DNA of 64,000 nucleotides. It comes from Massilia niastensis DSM 21313. GTDB lineage: Bacteria > Pseudomonadota > Gammaproteobacteria > Burkholderiales > Burkholderiaceae_D. Every line of letters begins with the position of its first letter. Within the stretch, counting starts at the first letter, position 1. Below are positions 16,872-25,640 of the stretch, one piece after another. The notes beneath the pieces were generated by a model, which did not search any database, was not told where the DNA came from, and saw only the letters and a program-made list of their open reading frames with translations. Where the stretch lies: assembly GCF_000382345.1 (NCBI RefSeq), contig NZ_KB908088.1:60372-124371 (forward strand), in the 5' to 3' direction. Both the position numbers and the translations under genes were made by a program.

Positions 16872-19061
16872 TTAGAAGCTGGTCTTCAGCGTTGCGCCGA
16901 TGGTGCGCGGCGCCGCGTAATAGGCCTGGCGCAGGTTGCCGAACCCGGGACCGAAATCGATGTAGTTGGCAATATGCCGCTTGTCGAGCGCATTGCGCGC
17001 CCAGAATGCGATTTCATGCCGGGTCCGGCCCAGCGCCATGCCCGACAGCGACAGGCGCAGGTTGAGGAAGCCCGCCGCCGCGATCCGGCTGTTGCCCGCC
17101 ACCGCGGCGGCCGGATCGGTCGGCAGCAGCTGGTAGGGATAGGTGTAGTGCGCCGCCGCATACACGTAGTCGGCCATCGCGCGCCAGGTGCCGTAGGCGT
17201 TGCGGCTCAGCGTGGCATCGAGCAGCAGGTTCAGGCTGTGGCGGGGCGCATGCACCATCGCGCGGTTGTCCGCCACGTTGACGCCGCGGTCGATGAACTC
17301 GTCGTAATGCGCATTCAGAAAGCCGTAGCTCGCCTGCAGGCGCAGGTCCTGCGTCGGACGCATCCCGAACTCGACTTCGAGCCCGCGCGTCGTGGCCTTG
17401 CCGGCGTTGCGGATGTTCGATGCCGCCGCGCCCTCGGCGGTGAAGATCGACTCCTGCAGGTCGGTGGTGCGGTTGTGGAACAGCGCCAGGTTGAGCGTCG
17501 TCCCGCGCGCCAGGGTGGTCTTCAGGCCGGCCTCGACCGATCTGAGCTGTTCAGGCCGGAACGGGGTCAGGGTCTCGGCCACGTCGCTCGCCTCGCCGTT
17601 GAAGCCGCCGCTCTTGAAGCCTTCGGCGTACTTGGCATACAGGTTGACGCGCTCGCCGAGCTTGTAGCCCACGCTCAGCAAGGGCGTCGCCGCGTGGAAG
17701 CGCGCACTGCCGGCGGTCCCGGCCGGCACCGACACGCCCGGTCCGGCCAGGAAGCGCGAGATCGTCTTCTCCTCGCCCGTGTAGCGCAGGCCGGCGCTGA
17801 CCCGGACCCGTTCGCTGAACTGGTAGTCCAGCTGCGCATAGGCGGATTCGGCATCGGTGGTGAAGCCGTAGCGCGAATCGTAGTTGGCGGCGCCGAAGAA
17901 GAAGGACTGCGGATTGACGGTATGGCCGCGGTCGCGGAAAGCGTACAGGCCCAGCACGTAGAACCAGGCGCCGCGCTGGCCGGTCAGCTGCAGCTCGGCC
18001 GAGCGCTGCCGGTAGGTCGAATGGCGCTCAGCCTGGGCCAGCGCGATCGGCGAACCATCCAGGTCGAGGCCGTCGTCCCAGTCCAGGCCGCGGGTGGCGA
18101 CGGTGGCCTTCAGGGTGTTGGCGGCGCCCAGCTGCCAGTCCGCGCTGAGCGCGTGGCCGTCGCTGTCCATCCTTTCGAACGAGGGCGCGTCGACACTGGC
18201 GCGCTCGGCGCGTCCCTGCGACACGACCAGGCCGGGGATGTCCAGGTCGGAATGGACGACTTGCGAGAAACTGCCGTTCTGGTCGGCCCGGCTGGCGTCG
18301 TAGCGGTAGCTGAACTGGACATCGCCGGCATCGGCGTCGAGTGCGATGCGGGCGGACCGGCCGTCGCGGTCGTTCAACTGCGAGACCGAACTGCCGGGCG
18401 TGGTGCCGACCCAGCCATCGCGTTGTTCGGCGCGTACCCCCACCGAGGCCTTGAAGATGCCGACGCGCGGCAGGTCGAGCGTGGCCTTGCCGACCCGTGC
18501 GTTGAAATTGCCCAGTTCGAGCGTGGCCGATCCGCCCGGTTCGCCCGATGGCTTGCGCGTGATGAAGTTGATCGCGCCGGCCATGGTGTTGCGCCCATAG
18601 AGCGTGCCTTGCGGTCCGCGCAGCACTTCGACCCGCTCGAGGTCGACCAGGTCCATCACGGCGCCCTGCACCTTGCCCATATAGACGCCGTCGACATACA
18701 TGCCCACCGTCGGCTCCCAGTACAGCGCGGGATTGATGGTGACCGAGCCGCGGATCGCGATCTGCGCCGCCGTCGAATTGCCCGGCGTGTGCGTGACCGC
18801 CAGGTTGGGCGCGATCGCGCCCAGGTCCGCCACGTTGCCCAGGCCGCGGATCTCGAGCTCGCGGGCGCTCAGCGCGGTGGCCGCGATCGGCACGTCCTGC
18901 AGCCTTTCCTGGCGCTTCTGGGCGGTGACGACCACCACCTGCACGGCGTCGTCGGGCGCCGCGGCGGGCGCCTCCTGGGCCAGCGCGGGGCCGGCGGCTA
19001 CGGCGCCCAGCAGCTGCGCCAGCAGGGTCAGTCGGTAACTTGCTTTGGTCGATGCTTGCAT
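16872..19061 (-). CDS. TonB-dependent outer-membrane receptor
   Basis: 729 residues. A signal peptide of about 28 residues ends at ALA. A TonB-box-like VVVVTAQKR segment follows, then a plug domain (IAIRGSV, EVLRGPQGTLYGRNTMAGAINFIT) and a beta-barrel ending in the outer-membrane-type Phe (TLKTSF). Receptors of this iron-complex group also import other bulky nutrients. In steroid-degrading Proteobacteria they are commonly found in the catabolic clusters, and this one carries the regulon repeat in its promoter. That makes uptake of steroid or bile acid more likely than siderophore uptake; the substrate is not provable here. Confidence 0.9.
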   Translation of the reverse strand: MQASTKASYRLTLLAQLLGAVAAGPALAQEAPAAAPDDAVQVVVVTAQKRQERLQDVPIAATALSARELEIRGLGNVADLGAIAPNLAVTHTPGNSTAAQIAIRGSVTINPALYWEPTVGMYVDGVYMGKVQGAVMDLVDLERVEVLRGPQGTLYGRNTMAGAINFITRKPSGEPGGSATLELGNFNARVGKATLDLPRVGIFKASVGVRAEQRDGWVGTTPGSSVSQLNDRDGRSARIALDADAGDVQFSYRYDASRADQNGSFSQVVHSDLDIPGLVVSQGRAERASVDAPSFERMDSDGHALSADWQLGAANTLKATVATRGLDWDDGLDLDGSPIALAQAERHSTYRQRSAELQLTGQRGAWFYVLGLYAFRDRGHTVNPQSFFFGAANYDSRYGFTTDAESAYAQLDYQFSERVRVSAGLRYTGEEKTISRFLAGPGVSVPAGTAGSARFHAATPLLSVGYKLGERVNLYAKYAEGFKSGGFNGEASDVAETLTPFRPEQLRSVEAGLKTTLARGTTLNLALFHNRTTDLQESIFTAEGAAASNIRNAGKATTRGLEVEFGMRPTQDLRLQASYGFLNAHYDEFIDRGVNVADNRAMVHAPRHSLNLLLDATLSRNAYGTWRAMADYVYAAAHYTYPYQLLPTDPAAAVAGNSRIAAAGFLNLRLSLSGMALGRTRHEIAFWARNALDKRHIANYIDFGPGFGNLRQAYYAAPRTIGATLKTSF

Positions 19062-19155
19062 GGTGTCCCTGATGAATTATTGTTGGAAGAGAGCAGGGCC
19101 TCGCCGCAAGGCGGGCCTGCCTCTCCGATCATTAGGGATTGCCAGGATTACACCA

Positions 19156-19171
19156 TCGTCCGTGCAGACTA
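19156..19171 (-). promoter_or_regulatory. Regulon repeat site 6 (one-way, leftward)
   Basis: On the minus strand TAGTCT-GCAC-GGACGA. AATGAT begins at 19133, 30.5 bp from the centre, ahead of the TonB receptor. It lies 12 bp beyond the amidase stop. Confidence 0.7.
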
Positions 19172-19182
19172 GTGTTGTTTCC

Positions 19183-20745
19183 TCAGGCGAGCGGGGCGCG
19201 CCGCTGCGCCCACGGACGCTCGCGCTCGAGCTGGGCGGCAAGGCGGAACAGCAGGCCTTCGGCGCCGATCCGCGCGGTGAACAGCATGCCGATCGGCAGG
19301 CCCTCGTCGCTCCAGCCGAGCGGCACCGACATCGACGGCTGGCCGCCGAGGTTGGCGGGGATGGTGAAGGCCGCACTGCCCGCCGCGGCGCGGGCGTAGG
19401 TGTCGTAGGGCTGGTCGAGCGACAGGGCGCCCAGCACCGGGGTGAGGGTGGCGGTCACCGGCGACAGGATCACGTCGTATTTGGCCAGCGTGCTTTCCAT
19501 CGTCATGGTGATGCTTTCGAAGCCCTGGCGTGCGCGGTACAGTCCTTCGCCGGTGACGTTGCCGCCGGTGCGCAGGATGTGCTGGGTGACGGTTTCGAGT
19601 TCGTCGGCGGCAAACGCGCGGCCGAGCTGCTGCTCGCGGTCGCGCACCGTGGCCAGCAGGGCCGCGCCGACCACGGCGCCGTGGGCGCCGAACAGCGCGC
19701 GCGGATCGAGCCCGAAGCGCGCGGCCTCGACCTCGTGGCCCAGCCCGAGCAGCAGGCGCACGGTGTCGTCGAGGGTGCGGCGGATCTGCGGATCGAGCGG
19801 CGTGCCGGTCAGCGCCTCGCTGACCAGGGCGACGCGCAGCTTGCCGGGCGCACGTTTGAGCTCGGCGACGAAGGGCCGCTCGAGCGGCGCGCTCCAGTAC
19901 GGGCTGCCGGGTTCGTGGCCCTGGCCGACGTCGAGCAGCAGCGCCGAGTCGCGCACGCTGCGCGAGACCACGTGGCCGACGCTGGCGCCGAACCAGCCTT
20001 CGAAGCGCTGCGGCCCGGACGGGGTGCGGTAACGGCTCGGCTTCAGGCCGAACAGGCCGCAGTACGAGGCCGGGATGCGGATCGACCCGCCGCCGTCGGT
20101 GGCGTGGGCTGCCGGGATGATGCCGGCCGCCACCGCCGCCGCCGCGCCGCCCGACGAGCCGCCGGCGCTGTGCGCCAGGTTCCACGGGTTGCGGGTCTGG
20201 CCCCACTGGCGCGATTCGGTGGTGGTGGTCAGGCCGAATTCGGGCGAGGAGGTCTTGCCGAACACCAGCGAACCGGCGGCCTCGTAGCGCTCCACGATGG
20301 TGCTGCTGCGTTCGGACGGCGCGGCGTCGCGGAACAGCCGGCTGCCGTTGGTGGTGAGGGTGCCGGCCAGGTGGGTGTGCAGGTCCTTGATCAGCATCGG
20401 CACGCCGGCCAGGGGGCCGCTGCGGCCGGCGCCCTTGGCCAGCAGCGCGCGCACGCGCTCGTCGTGGCGCATCACCACCGCATTCACGCGCGGGTTGACC
20501 GCGTCGCAGCGCGCCATCGCCGCCGCCATCAGCTCCGACCCGCTGAGCTGGCGGCGCCGCACCGCCTCGGCCATGGCGGTAGCGTCCAGCGCCAGGTAGT
20601 CGGCGCTGCCGATGGCGCCGGCGGGGGCCGACCGGGCGGCGCGCGCGAACGGGGCCAGCAGGGCTGCGCCGGCGGCCAGGGTGCCGCCCGCGAGCAGGCG
20701 GCGGCGTGCGCTGTCGGGCGCGTCGGAGGGAGGTGGCTTGGTCAT
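19183..20745 (-). CDS. Tat-exported amidase-signature hydrolase
   Basis: 520 residues. The N-terminus carries a twin-arginine-type signal (ARRRLLAGG, then a hydrophobic Ala/Leu stretch ending near residue 40), so the enzyme is probably periplasmic. The amidase-signature core is clear: the lysine in LIKDLHT, the Ser-rich loop AGGSSGGAAAAVAAG and the nucleophile serine in DGGGSIRIPA, the full Ser-cisSer-Lys set. It hydrolyses amide bonds. Between a TonB receptor and acyl-CoA dehydrogenases of a bile-acid-like pathway, deconjugation of glyco- or tauro-conjugates is an attractive role, though it is inference. Start 20745 is chosen over an upstream in-frame ATG because it begins the Tat signal. 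It has its own repeat site. Confidence 0.85.
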   Translation of the reverse strand: MTKPPPSDAPDSARRRLLAGGTLAAGAALLAPFARAARSAPAGAIGSADYLALDATAMAEAVRRRQLSGSELMAAAMARCDAVNPRVNAVVMRHDERVRALLAKGAGRSGPLAGVPMLIKDLHTHLAGTLTTNGSRLFRDAAPSERSSTIVERYEAAGSLVFGKTSSPEFGLTTTTESRQWGQTRNPWNLAHSAGGSSGGAAAAVAAGIIPAAHATDGGGSIRIPASYCGLFGLKPSRYRTPSGPQRFEGWFGASVGHVVSRSVRDSALLLDVGQGHEPGSPYWSAPLERPFVAELKRAPGKLRVALVSEALTGTPLDPQIRRTLDDTVRLLLGLGHEVEAARFGLDPRALFGAHGAVVGAALLATVRDREQQLGRAFAADELETVTQHILRTGGNVTGEGLYRARQGFESITMTMESTLAKYDVILSPVTATLTPVLGALSLDQPYDTYARAAAGSAAFTIPANLGGQPSMSVPLGWSDEGLPIGMLFTARIGAEGLLFRLAAQLERERPWAQRRAPLA

Positions 20746-20807
20746 GCTGGATTCCTGTCGATAAAGGGGGAGCAAGGCGATGGTTGCAGGGCGGATAGGG
20801 GGCTGCA

Positions 20808-20823
20808 TCGTCCGATCGGACTA
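20808..20823 (-). promoter_or_regulatory. Regulon repeat site 7 (one-way, leftward)
   Basis: On the minus strand TAGTCC-GATC-GGACGA. Its first three bases double as the TAG stop of the fused acyl-CoA dehydrogenase. AACCAT begins at 20785, 30.5 bp from the centre, before the amidase. Confidence 0.7.
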
Positions 20824-23115
20824 GGCCGCGGCCCCGCGCGGCTCGCGCGGCATGCCGAGCCCGCGCTCGGCAATGAGGTTGAGCTGGATTTCATTGGTGC
20901 CAGCATAGATCGTATCGGCCCGGCTGAACAGGAACAGGCCCTGCAGCCGGGTGCGGCGGGCATCGCCGGGCGCCACCAGGTTGCCGTCCGCGCCCAGCAC
21001 GTCCATCGCCAGTTCGCCCAGCGCCCGGTGCCAGTTCGACCAATAGTACTTGTAGATCAGGTCGACCTGGCCTGGTGAACCGGACAGCATGCGCAGCGCG
21101 TTGTAGCGCATCGTCTGCAGGCCGGCCCGGGCCTGGCCGATGCGGCGCCGCAGCACCGGGTCGTCCCAGGCGCCGTTGGCGCGCGCCGCTTCGGCCACCA
21201 GCGCGAGCTCATGGCGAAAATGCATCTGCTGGCCCAGGGTCGACATGCCGCGTTCGGCGCCCAGCAGGTCCATGGCGATGCGCCAGCCGTCGCCGGGCGC
21301 ACCGACCACGTTGGCGGCGCTGGCCCGGGCGCCATCGAAGAAGACCTCGTTGAATTCGGCCGAGCCGCCCATCTGCCGGATCGGCCGCACCGTGATGCCG
21401 GGCTGGTCGAGCGGCATCAGCAGGAAGATCAGTCCCTGCCTGCCGTGCGAACCCGGCTGGCAGCGCGCCAGCACGAAGATCCAGTCCGATTCGTGCGCCA
21501 GCGAGGTCCAGACCTTCTGTCCGTGCACGCGCCAGTCGCCGCCGGCGTCCTGAACCGCCCTGGTCTGGACGTTGGCCAGGTCGGAGCCGGCCTGCGGCTC
21601 CGAAAAGCCCTGGCACCAGAAGGTGGTGCCATTGCGGATGCCGGGCAGGAAGCGCGCCTGCTGGTCGGCGCTGCCGTGCGCGATCAGGGTCGGGCCGATC
21701 AGGCCTTCGCCGATGTGGCCCATCCGGCCCGGGCCGCCGGCGCGCGCGTACTCTTCGTGGACGATCAGCTGCTGGGCGGCCGCCAGCTCCCGTCCGCCGG
21801 CGCTGCGCGGCCAGCCGACGCAGGTCCAGCCGCCGGCCGCGAGCCGGGCTTCCCATTCCTTGCGCTCGCGCGGGAAGGCGTCTTCGTCGCCGGGCCCGCC
21901 GCGATGGCGCAGCGGCGCGTATGGCCCCTGCAGGTGCCGCTCCATCCAGGCCGCGACCTCGGTCCGCAGGCCCGCGTCCTGCCCGTCCGCGGCCGCCGGC
22001 GCCGGCGCTTGTTCCAGCAGGGCGGCGCAGCCGGCCTCGTCGCCCAGCCAGTGGCGGGACGCCTGGGCGCGCTTGAAGTACAGCTGCGGATCGTATTCCC
22101 AGGTGAAGCCGACGCCGCCGTGCAGCTGGATCGCCTCCTGCGCGCAAAAGAACAGCGCCCCGTTGGCGGCATCCTTGGCGCAGGCGGCTTCGAACGCCAG
22201 CGCGTCCGCCGCCAGGGCGGGCGCCGCCCGCAGCGCGCCGTACACGGCCGAACGGGCGGCCTCCAGCATCACCAGCATCTGCGCGCAGCGGTGCTTGACG
22301 GCCTGGAACGAGGCGATCGCACGGCCGAACTGGCGGCGCTCCTTGACGTAGGCCACGCTCAGGTCCAGGCATTGCCAGGCGCTGCCGACCTGCTCGGCCG
22401 CCAGGGCCAGCATGGCCAGGTGGACGGCCCGGCGCAGGCCGGCGTCGAAGGCGGACGGATCGTCTTCCGGATCGATCCGGACGCCGGCGACCTGCACCAG
22501 CTCCAGCCGGGCAATCGGCCGGGTCGCATCGAGCGTCGCCAGCGCCGTCACCCCGAGGCCGGCGGCATCCGCGTCGACGGCGAACAGGCCGAACCCGCCG
22601 CGCTGGCCTTCGAGGCGCGCCGGCACCAGCAGCAGCCCGGCCTGGGCCGCGCCGGGCACCTGCGCCACCTGTCCCTCCAAGGCGTAGCCGGCGCCGCTGC
22701 GCCGGGCGGTGACGCAGCACGCGCGCGGATCCCAGCCGGCCGGCGCCGGCAGCGCCAGCGCCGCGCCCAGTTCACCCGCGGCCAGCGCCGGCAGGTAGCG
22801 TTGCTGCGCCTTTGGTGTGGCCGCATGCAGCAGCGCGTCGGTGGCCAGGCAGGCGCTGGCCAGGTAGGGCACCCCGGCCAGGCGGCGCCCCATCTGTTCC
22901 ACCAGCAGTCCGCGTTCGACCTGGCCCATGCCCATGCCGCCGAGGTCAAGCGGGATGGCGACCCCGCACCAGCCCAGTTCTTCGCGCATGGCGCGCCACA
23001 GCCCGGCATCGTGGCCGTTCGCCTTGCGTACGGCGTGCGAATCGCACTGTTCGGCCAGGAAGGTGGCGGCGGCGTCGCGGATCATTTCCTGCTCCGGGTT
23101 CAGGCTGAAATCCAT
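20821..23115 (-). CDS. Fused double acyl-CoA dehydrogenase
   Basis: 764 residues, about twice the family length. Residues 1-385 are one acyl-CoA dehydrogenase (KERRQFGRAIASFQAVKHR and an EAIQLHGGVGFTWEYD end). After an Ala/Pro-rich linker, residues about 400-764 are a second, of the other subtype (WCQGFSEPQAGSDLA, GQKVWTS, and a TNEIQLNLIAERGLG end). Steroid acyl-CoA dehydrogenases such as ChsE1-ChsE2 and FadE26-FadE27 are heteromers of two such subtypes, and here both are in one chain. It introduces a double bond into a steroid-derived CoA thioester and passes electrons to ETF. Start 23115 begins the MDFSLNPEQ fold. It is read leftward from site 8. Confidence 0.88.
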   Translation of the reverse strand: MDFSLNPEQEMIRDAAATFLAEQCDSHAVRKANGHDAGLWRAMREELGWCGVAIPLDLGGMGMGQVERGLLVEQMGRRLAGVPYLASACLATDALLHAATPKAQQRYLPALAAGELGAALALPAPAGWDPRACCVTARRSGAGYALEGQVAQVPGAAQAGLLLVPARLEGQRGGFGLFAVDADAAGLGVTALATLDATRPIARLELVQVAGVRIDPEDDPSAFDAGLRRAVHLAMLALAAEQVGSAWQCLDLSVAYVKERRQFGRAIASFQAVKHRCAQMLVMLEAARSAVYGALRAAPALAADALAFEAACAKDAANGALFFCAQEAIQLHGGVGFTWEYDPQLYFKRAQASRHWLGDEAGCAALLEQAPAPAAADGQDAGLRTEVAAWMERHLQGPYAPLRHRGGPGDEDAFPRERKEWEARLAAGGWTCVGWPRSAGGRELAAAQQLIVHEEYARAGGPGRMGHIGEGLIGPTLIAHGSADQQARFLPGIRNGTTFWCQGFSEPQAGSDLANVQTRAVQDAGGDWRVHGQKVWTSLAHESDWIFVLARCQPGSHGRQGLIFLLMPLDQPGITVRPIRQMGGSAEFNEVFFDGARASAANVVGAPGDGWRIAMDLLGAERGMSTLGQQMHFRHELALVAEAARANGAWDDPVLRRRIGQARAGLQTMRYNALRMLSGSPGQVDLIYKYYWSNWHRALGELAMDVLGADGNLVAPGDARRTRLQGLFLFSRADTIYAGTNEIQLNLIAERGLGMPREPRGAAA

Positions 23116-23172
23116 GGGATGTCCTTGTCGTTTGGTCTCCATGCAAGATAGGGCGCGACCGGCCGGGCAGCG

Positions 23173-23188
23173 TCGTCCGAAGGGACGA
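23173..23188. promoter_or_regulatory. Regulon repeat site 8 (two-way)
   Basis: TCGTCC-GAAG-GGACGA, both half-sites perfect inverted copies. GAGGAT begins at 23211 (plus) and TATCTT at 23150 (minus), each 30.5 bp from the centre. It serves the MFS gene and the fused acyl-CoA dehydrogenase. Confidence 0.8.
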
Positions 23189-23244
23189 TGCCGGGCTTGC
23201 GGGGCGGCGCGAGGATATGCCAACGCCCCCAACCTGGACCCGTC

Positions 23245-24558
23245 ATGCCGCACTCACGTATTCCGACCGTTTCGCCGCGCGCCCATCTCAGCCTTGCGCT
23301 GCTGGCGCTGGTGTATGTTTTTTCCTATATCGACCGCCAGGTCATCTCGATCCTGATCGAACCGATCAAGCGCGAGTTCGGCGTCTCCGATACCGCGATG
23401 GGGATGCTGACCGGGCTGGCGTTCGCGCTGCTGTACGCCGGCCTCGGCGTGCCGGTGGGGAAGCTGGCCGATCGCGGCAACCGCCGCAACATCATCGCGG
23501 TCTGCTGCGGGCTGTGGAGCCTGGCCACCCTGGCCTGCGGACTGGTCCCCCGGTTCTGGATGCTGCTGGTGGCGAGGATGTCGGTGGCGATCGGCGAAGC
23601 CGGCGGCATGGCGCCGGCGATCTCCCTGGTGTCCGACCTGTACCCCAAGGAGCGGCGCTCGCTGGTGATCACGCTGTTCATGATGGGACCCCACCTGGGC
23701 GTGCTGATCGGGCTGGCGCTGGGCGGCTGGATCGCCCAGCAGTACGGCTGGCGCGCCACCTTCCTGTGGTTCGGCGCTCCCGGACTGGTGCTGGCGGCCC
23801 TGGTCTGGCTGCTGGTGCGCGAGCCGCGCCGCGGCGCCTTCGATGCCGCGCCGGCCGATGCCGCGCCGACGCGGATGCTGGCCCTGCTGGCGATCCCGGC
23901 GTTTCGCAACGTCTGCCTGGCCTGCGGCGTGGCCGGCGTGGCCGGCTACGGCTACGGGATCTGGACCCCGAGCTTCCTGGTGCGTTCGCACGGCATGTCG
24001 ATCGCCCACGCCGGCCTGGTGTTCGGCGTGATCAGCGGCGTCGGCGCGGTGGCCGGCTCGCTGGTGAGCGGCCTGCTGTGCGACCGGCTGGCGCGGCGCG
24101 ATGCGCGCTGGCAGCTCGGCCTGCCGATGCTGGGGGTGGCGCTGAGCATCCCGGCCGCGCTCGCGTTCTTCCTGTGGCCGTCCGGCGGTCACTGGATGCT
24201 GGGCACGGTCCTGGTGCCGCACACGATCGTGTTCGCGTTCGCCTTCTCGCTGTTCGCCAGCTGGTGGCCGGCGCTGTCGTACAGCGCCACCAGCCTCATG
24301 ATCCCGGCGCACCAGCGCAGCACCGCCGCCGCCACCCTGAACCTGTTCATCACGCTGTTCGGCCTCGGGATCGGCCCGATGGCGACCGGCTTCCTGAGCG
24401 ACCTGTTCCTGCCGCTGTATGGCCAGCAGGGCCTGCGCTATGCGCTGGCCAGCGCGATGTGCCTGCTGGTGTTCCCGGTGCTCCTGTATGGCATGGCCAT
24501 GCGTCCCTATCGCGCGCGGCTGGCCTCGATGGCGCTGCCCGTGCCCAACCCCCTGTGA
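23245..24558 (+). CDS. MFS transporter
   Basis: 437 residues with about 12 hydrophobic segments. It is clearly a paralogue of the carrier at 7329: a YIDRQVISILIEPIKREF start, GKLADRGNRRN loop, ARMSVAIGEAGGMAPAIS helix 4 and SDLYPKERR. First gene of a rightward operon from site 8, followed 16 bp later by an SDR. It likely moves a steroid or a pathway intermediate across the inner membrane. Two regulon-controlled MFS genes might divide labour between substrates or between uptake and export, which sequence cannot settle. Confidence 0.85.
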   Translation: MPHSRIPTVSPRAHLSLALLALVYVFSYIDRQVISILIEPIKREFGVSDTAMGMLTGLAFALLYAGLGVPVGKLADRGNRRNIIAVCCGLWSLATLACGLVPRFWMLLVARMSVAIGEAGGMAPAISLVSDLYPKERRSLVITLFMMGPHLGVLIGLALGGWIAQQYGWRATFLWFGAPGLVLAALVWLLVREPRRGAFDAAPADAAPTRMLALLAIPAFRNVCLACGVAGVAGYGYGIWTPSFLVRSHGMSIAHAGLVFGVISGVGAVAGSLVSGLLCDRLARRDARWQLGLPMLGVALSIPAALAFFLWPSGGHWMLGTVLVPHTIVFAFAFSLFASWWPALSYSATSLMIPAHQRSTAAATLNLFITLFGLGIGPMATGFLSDLFLPLYGQQGLRYALASAMCLLVFPVLLYGMAMRPYRARLASMALPVPNPL

Positions 24559-24574
24559 TCGATCGGATAAGACC

Positions 24575-25420
24575 ATGAATGCAAACTCCCCTGTGGTGCT
24601 GGTCACCGGCGCCAGCCGCGGCATCGGCGCCGCCACCGCGCTGGCCTTCGGCACGGCCGGCTGGCGCGTCGCCGTCTGCGCCCGCAGCCAGTCCGAAGGC
24701 CAGCCGCTCGCCCATCAGTTGCGCCGGCCCGACGGCGGCGCGCTGGCCGGCAGCCTCGCCACCACGGCCGCCGCGCTGGAAAGGGCGGGCGCCGAAGTGT
24801 TCGCCCAGCCGATGGACCTGATGGACTGCGCCTCGATCGACCGCGCCGCCGATGCGGTGCTGGAGCGCTTCGGCCGGGTCGACCTGTTGATCAACAACGC
24901 GGTCTACCAGGACCCCGAAATGAACGCCATGCTGCAGGACCTGGAGGATGCGGCGCTGGCGCGCACCCTGCACGGCAACGTGGTGGCGCCGTTCCACCTG
25001 ATGCGTCGCCTGCTGCCGTCGATGCTGGCGCGGGGCGGGGGCCAGGTCATCAATGTCTGCTCCGGCGCCGGCAAGAACGATCCACCGGTGGCCGCCAACC
25101 AGGGCGGCTGGGGCTTCGCCTACGGCGCCTCGAAGGCGGCGATGGCGCGCATGGCGGGCTGCATCAACCGCGAACACGGTGCGCAGGGCATGCGCGCCTT
25201 CAGCGTCAATCCCGGCCTGGTCAGCACCGAGGCGGTCGCCGCCACGCTGGGCGACGGCGGCTTCCTGGAGCGCCGCTACGGCGCGATGGCCCCAGGCGCG
25301 ATCGCCGCCGCCCTGCTGTGGCTCGCCACCGATCCACGCGCGGCCAGCCTGGCCGGCTCGGCCGCCATGCTCGACCTGCAGGACCTGGCGCGCCAATATG
25401 CCCTGACCGGCAAGGAGTAA
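24575..25420 (+). CDS. Short-chain dehydrogenase/reductase
   Basis: 281 residues, SDR fold with the TGASRGIG loop (12-19), INNAV instead of the usual NNAG, and the YGASKAAM catalytic segment. It is longer than the neighbouring SDRs by an insertion of about 20 residues after beta-3 (QLRRPDGGALAGSLA region) and another before the catalytic tyrosine (KNDPPVAANQGGWG). The insertions may form a substrate lid. Second gene after the MFS transporter. The substrate is unknown; a hydroxysteroid or beta-hydroxyacyl-CoA is expected from context. Confidence 0.8.
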   Translation: MNANSPVVLVTGASRGIGAATALAFGTAGWRVAVCARSQSEGQPLAHQLRRPDGGALAGSLATTAAALERAGAEVFAQPMDLMDCASIDRAADAVLERFGRVDLLINNAVYQDPEMNAMLQDLEDAALARTLHGNVVAPFHLMRRLLPSMLARGGGQVINVCSGAGKNDPPVAANQGGWGFAYGASKAAMARMAGCINREHGAQGMRAFSVNPGLVSTEAVAATLGDGGFLERRYGAMAPGAIAAALLWLATDPRAASLAGSAAMLDLQDLARQYALTGKE

Positions 25421-25423
25421 GTC

Positions 25424-25612
25424 ATGGGATCGACCAAGCAACCCTGCAAGCACAGCATCCGTGCCTGGATGCTGCAACGCCAGCGCCAGCCGGCGCCGCT
25501 GCCCGATATCGCCGAGATCCGGCGCGCGGTGGGATGGGGCGCGGCGCGCCCGGCGCCGGAAGCCATCGTCCGTCGGGACGATGCCGTCCCGCGCACGCTG
25601 TCCGACCATTGA
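25424..25612 (+). CDS. Possible 62-residue peptide, unknown
   Basis: An ATG at 25424 is preceded by AAGGAG at a proper distance, just 3 bp after the SDR stop, and opens a 62-codon frame rich in Arg, Pro and Ala. It resembles no family I know. The regulon repeat (site 9) lies inside its 3' half, which speaks against a conserved coding role. It could be a real small gene, a leader, or a chance frame in a 220-bp promoter gap. Confidence 0.25.
   Translation: MGSTKQPCKHSIRAWMLQRQRQPAPLPDIAEIRRAVGWGAARPAPEAIVRRDDAVPRTLSDH
25566..25581 (+). promoter_or_regulatory. Regulon repeat site 9 (rightward)
   Basis: TCGTCC-GTCG-GGACGA, fully symmetric, in the gap 25421-25640. GACCAT begins at 25604, 30.5 bp from the centre, before the SDR at 25641. 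It is the only symmetric site without an obvious leftward gene. Confidence 0.7.
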
Positions 25613-25640
25613 ATTCCCCAGAATCCCGAAACGAGTCCCC

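Noticed and set aside
16758..19172. Plus-strand frame of about 800 codons across the TonB receptor
   Set aside because: The minus strand encodes a full receptor with signal peptide, plug and terminal Phe; the opposite frame has no domain.
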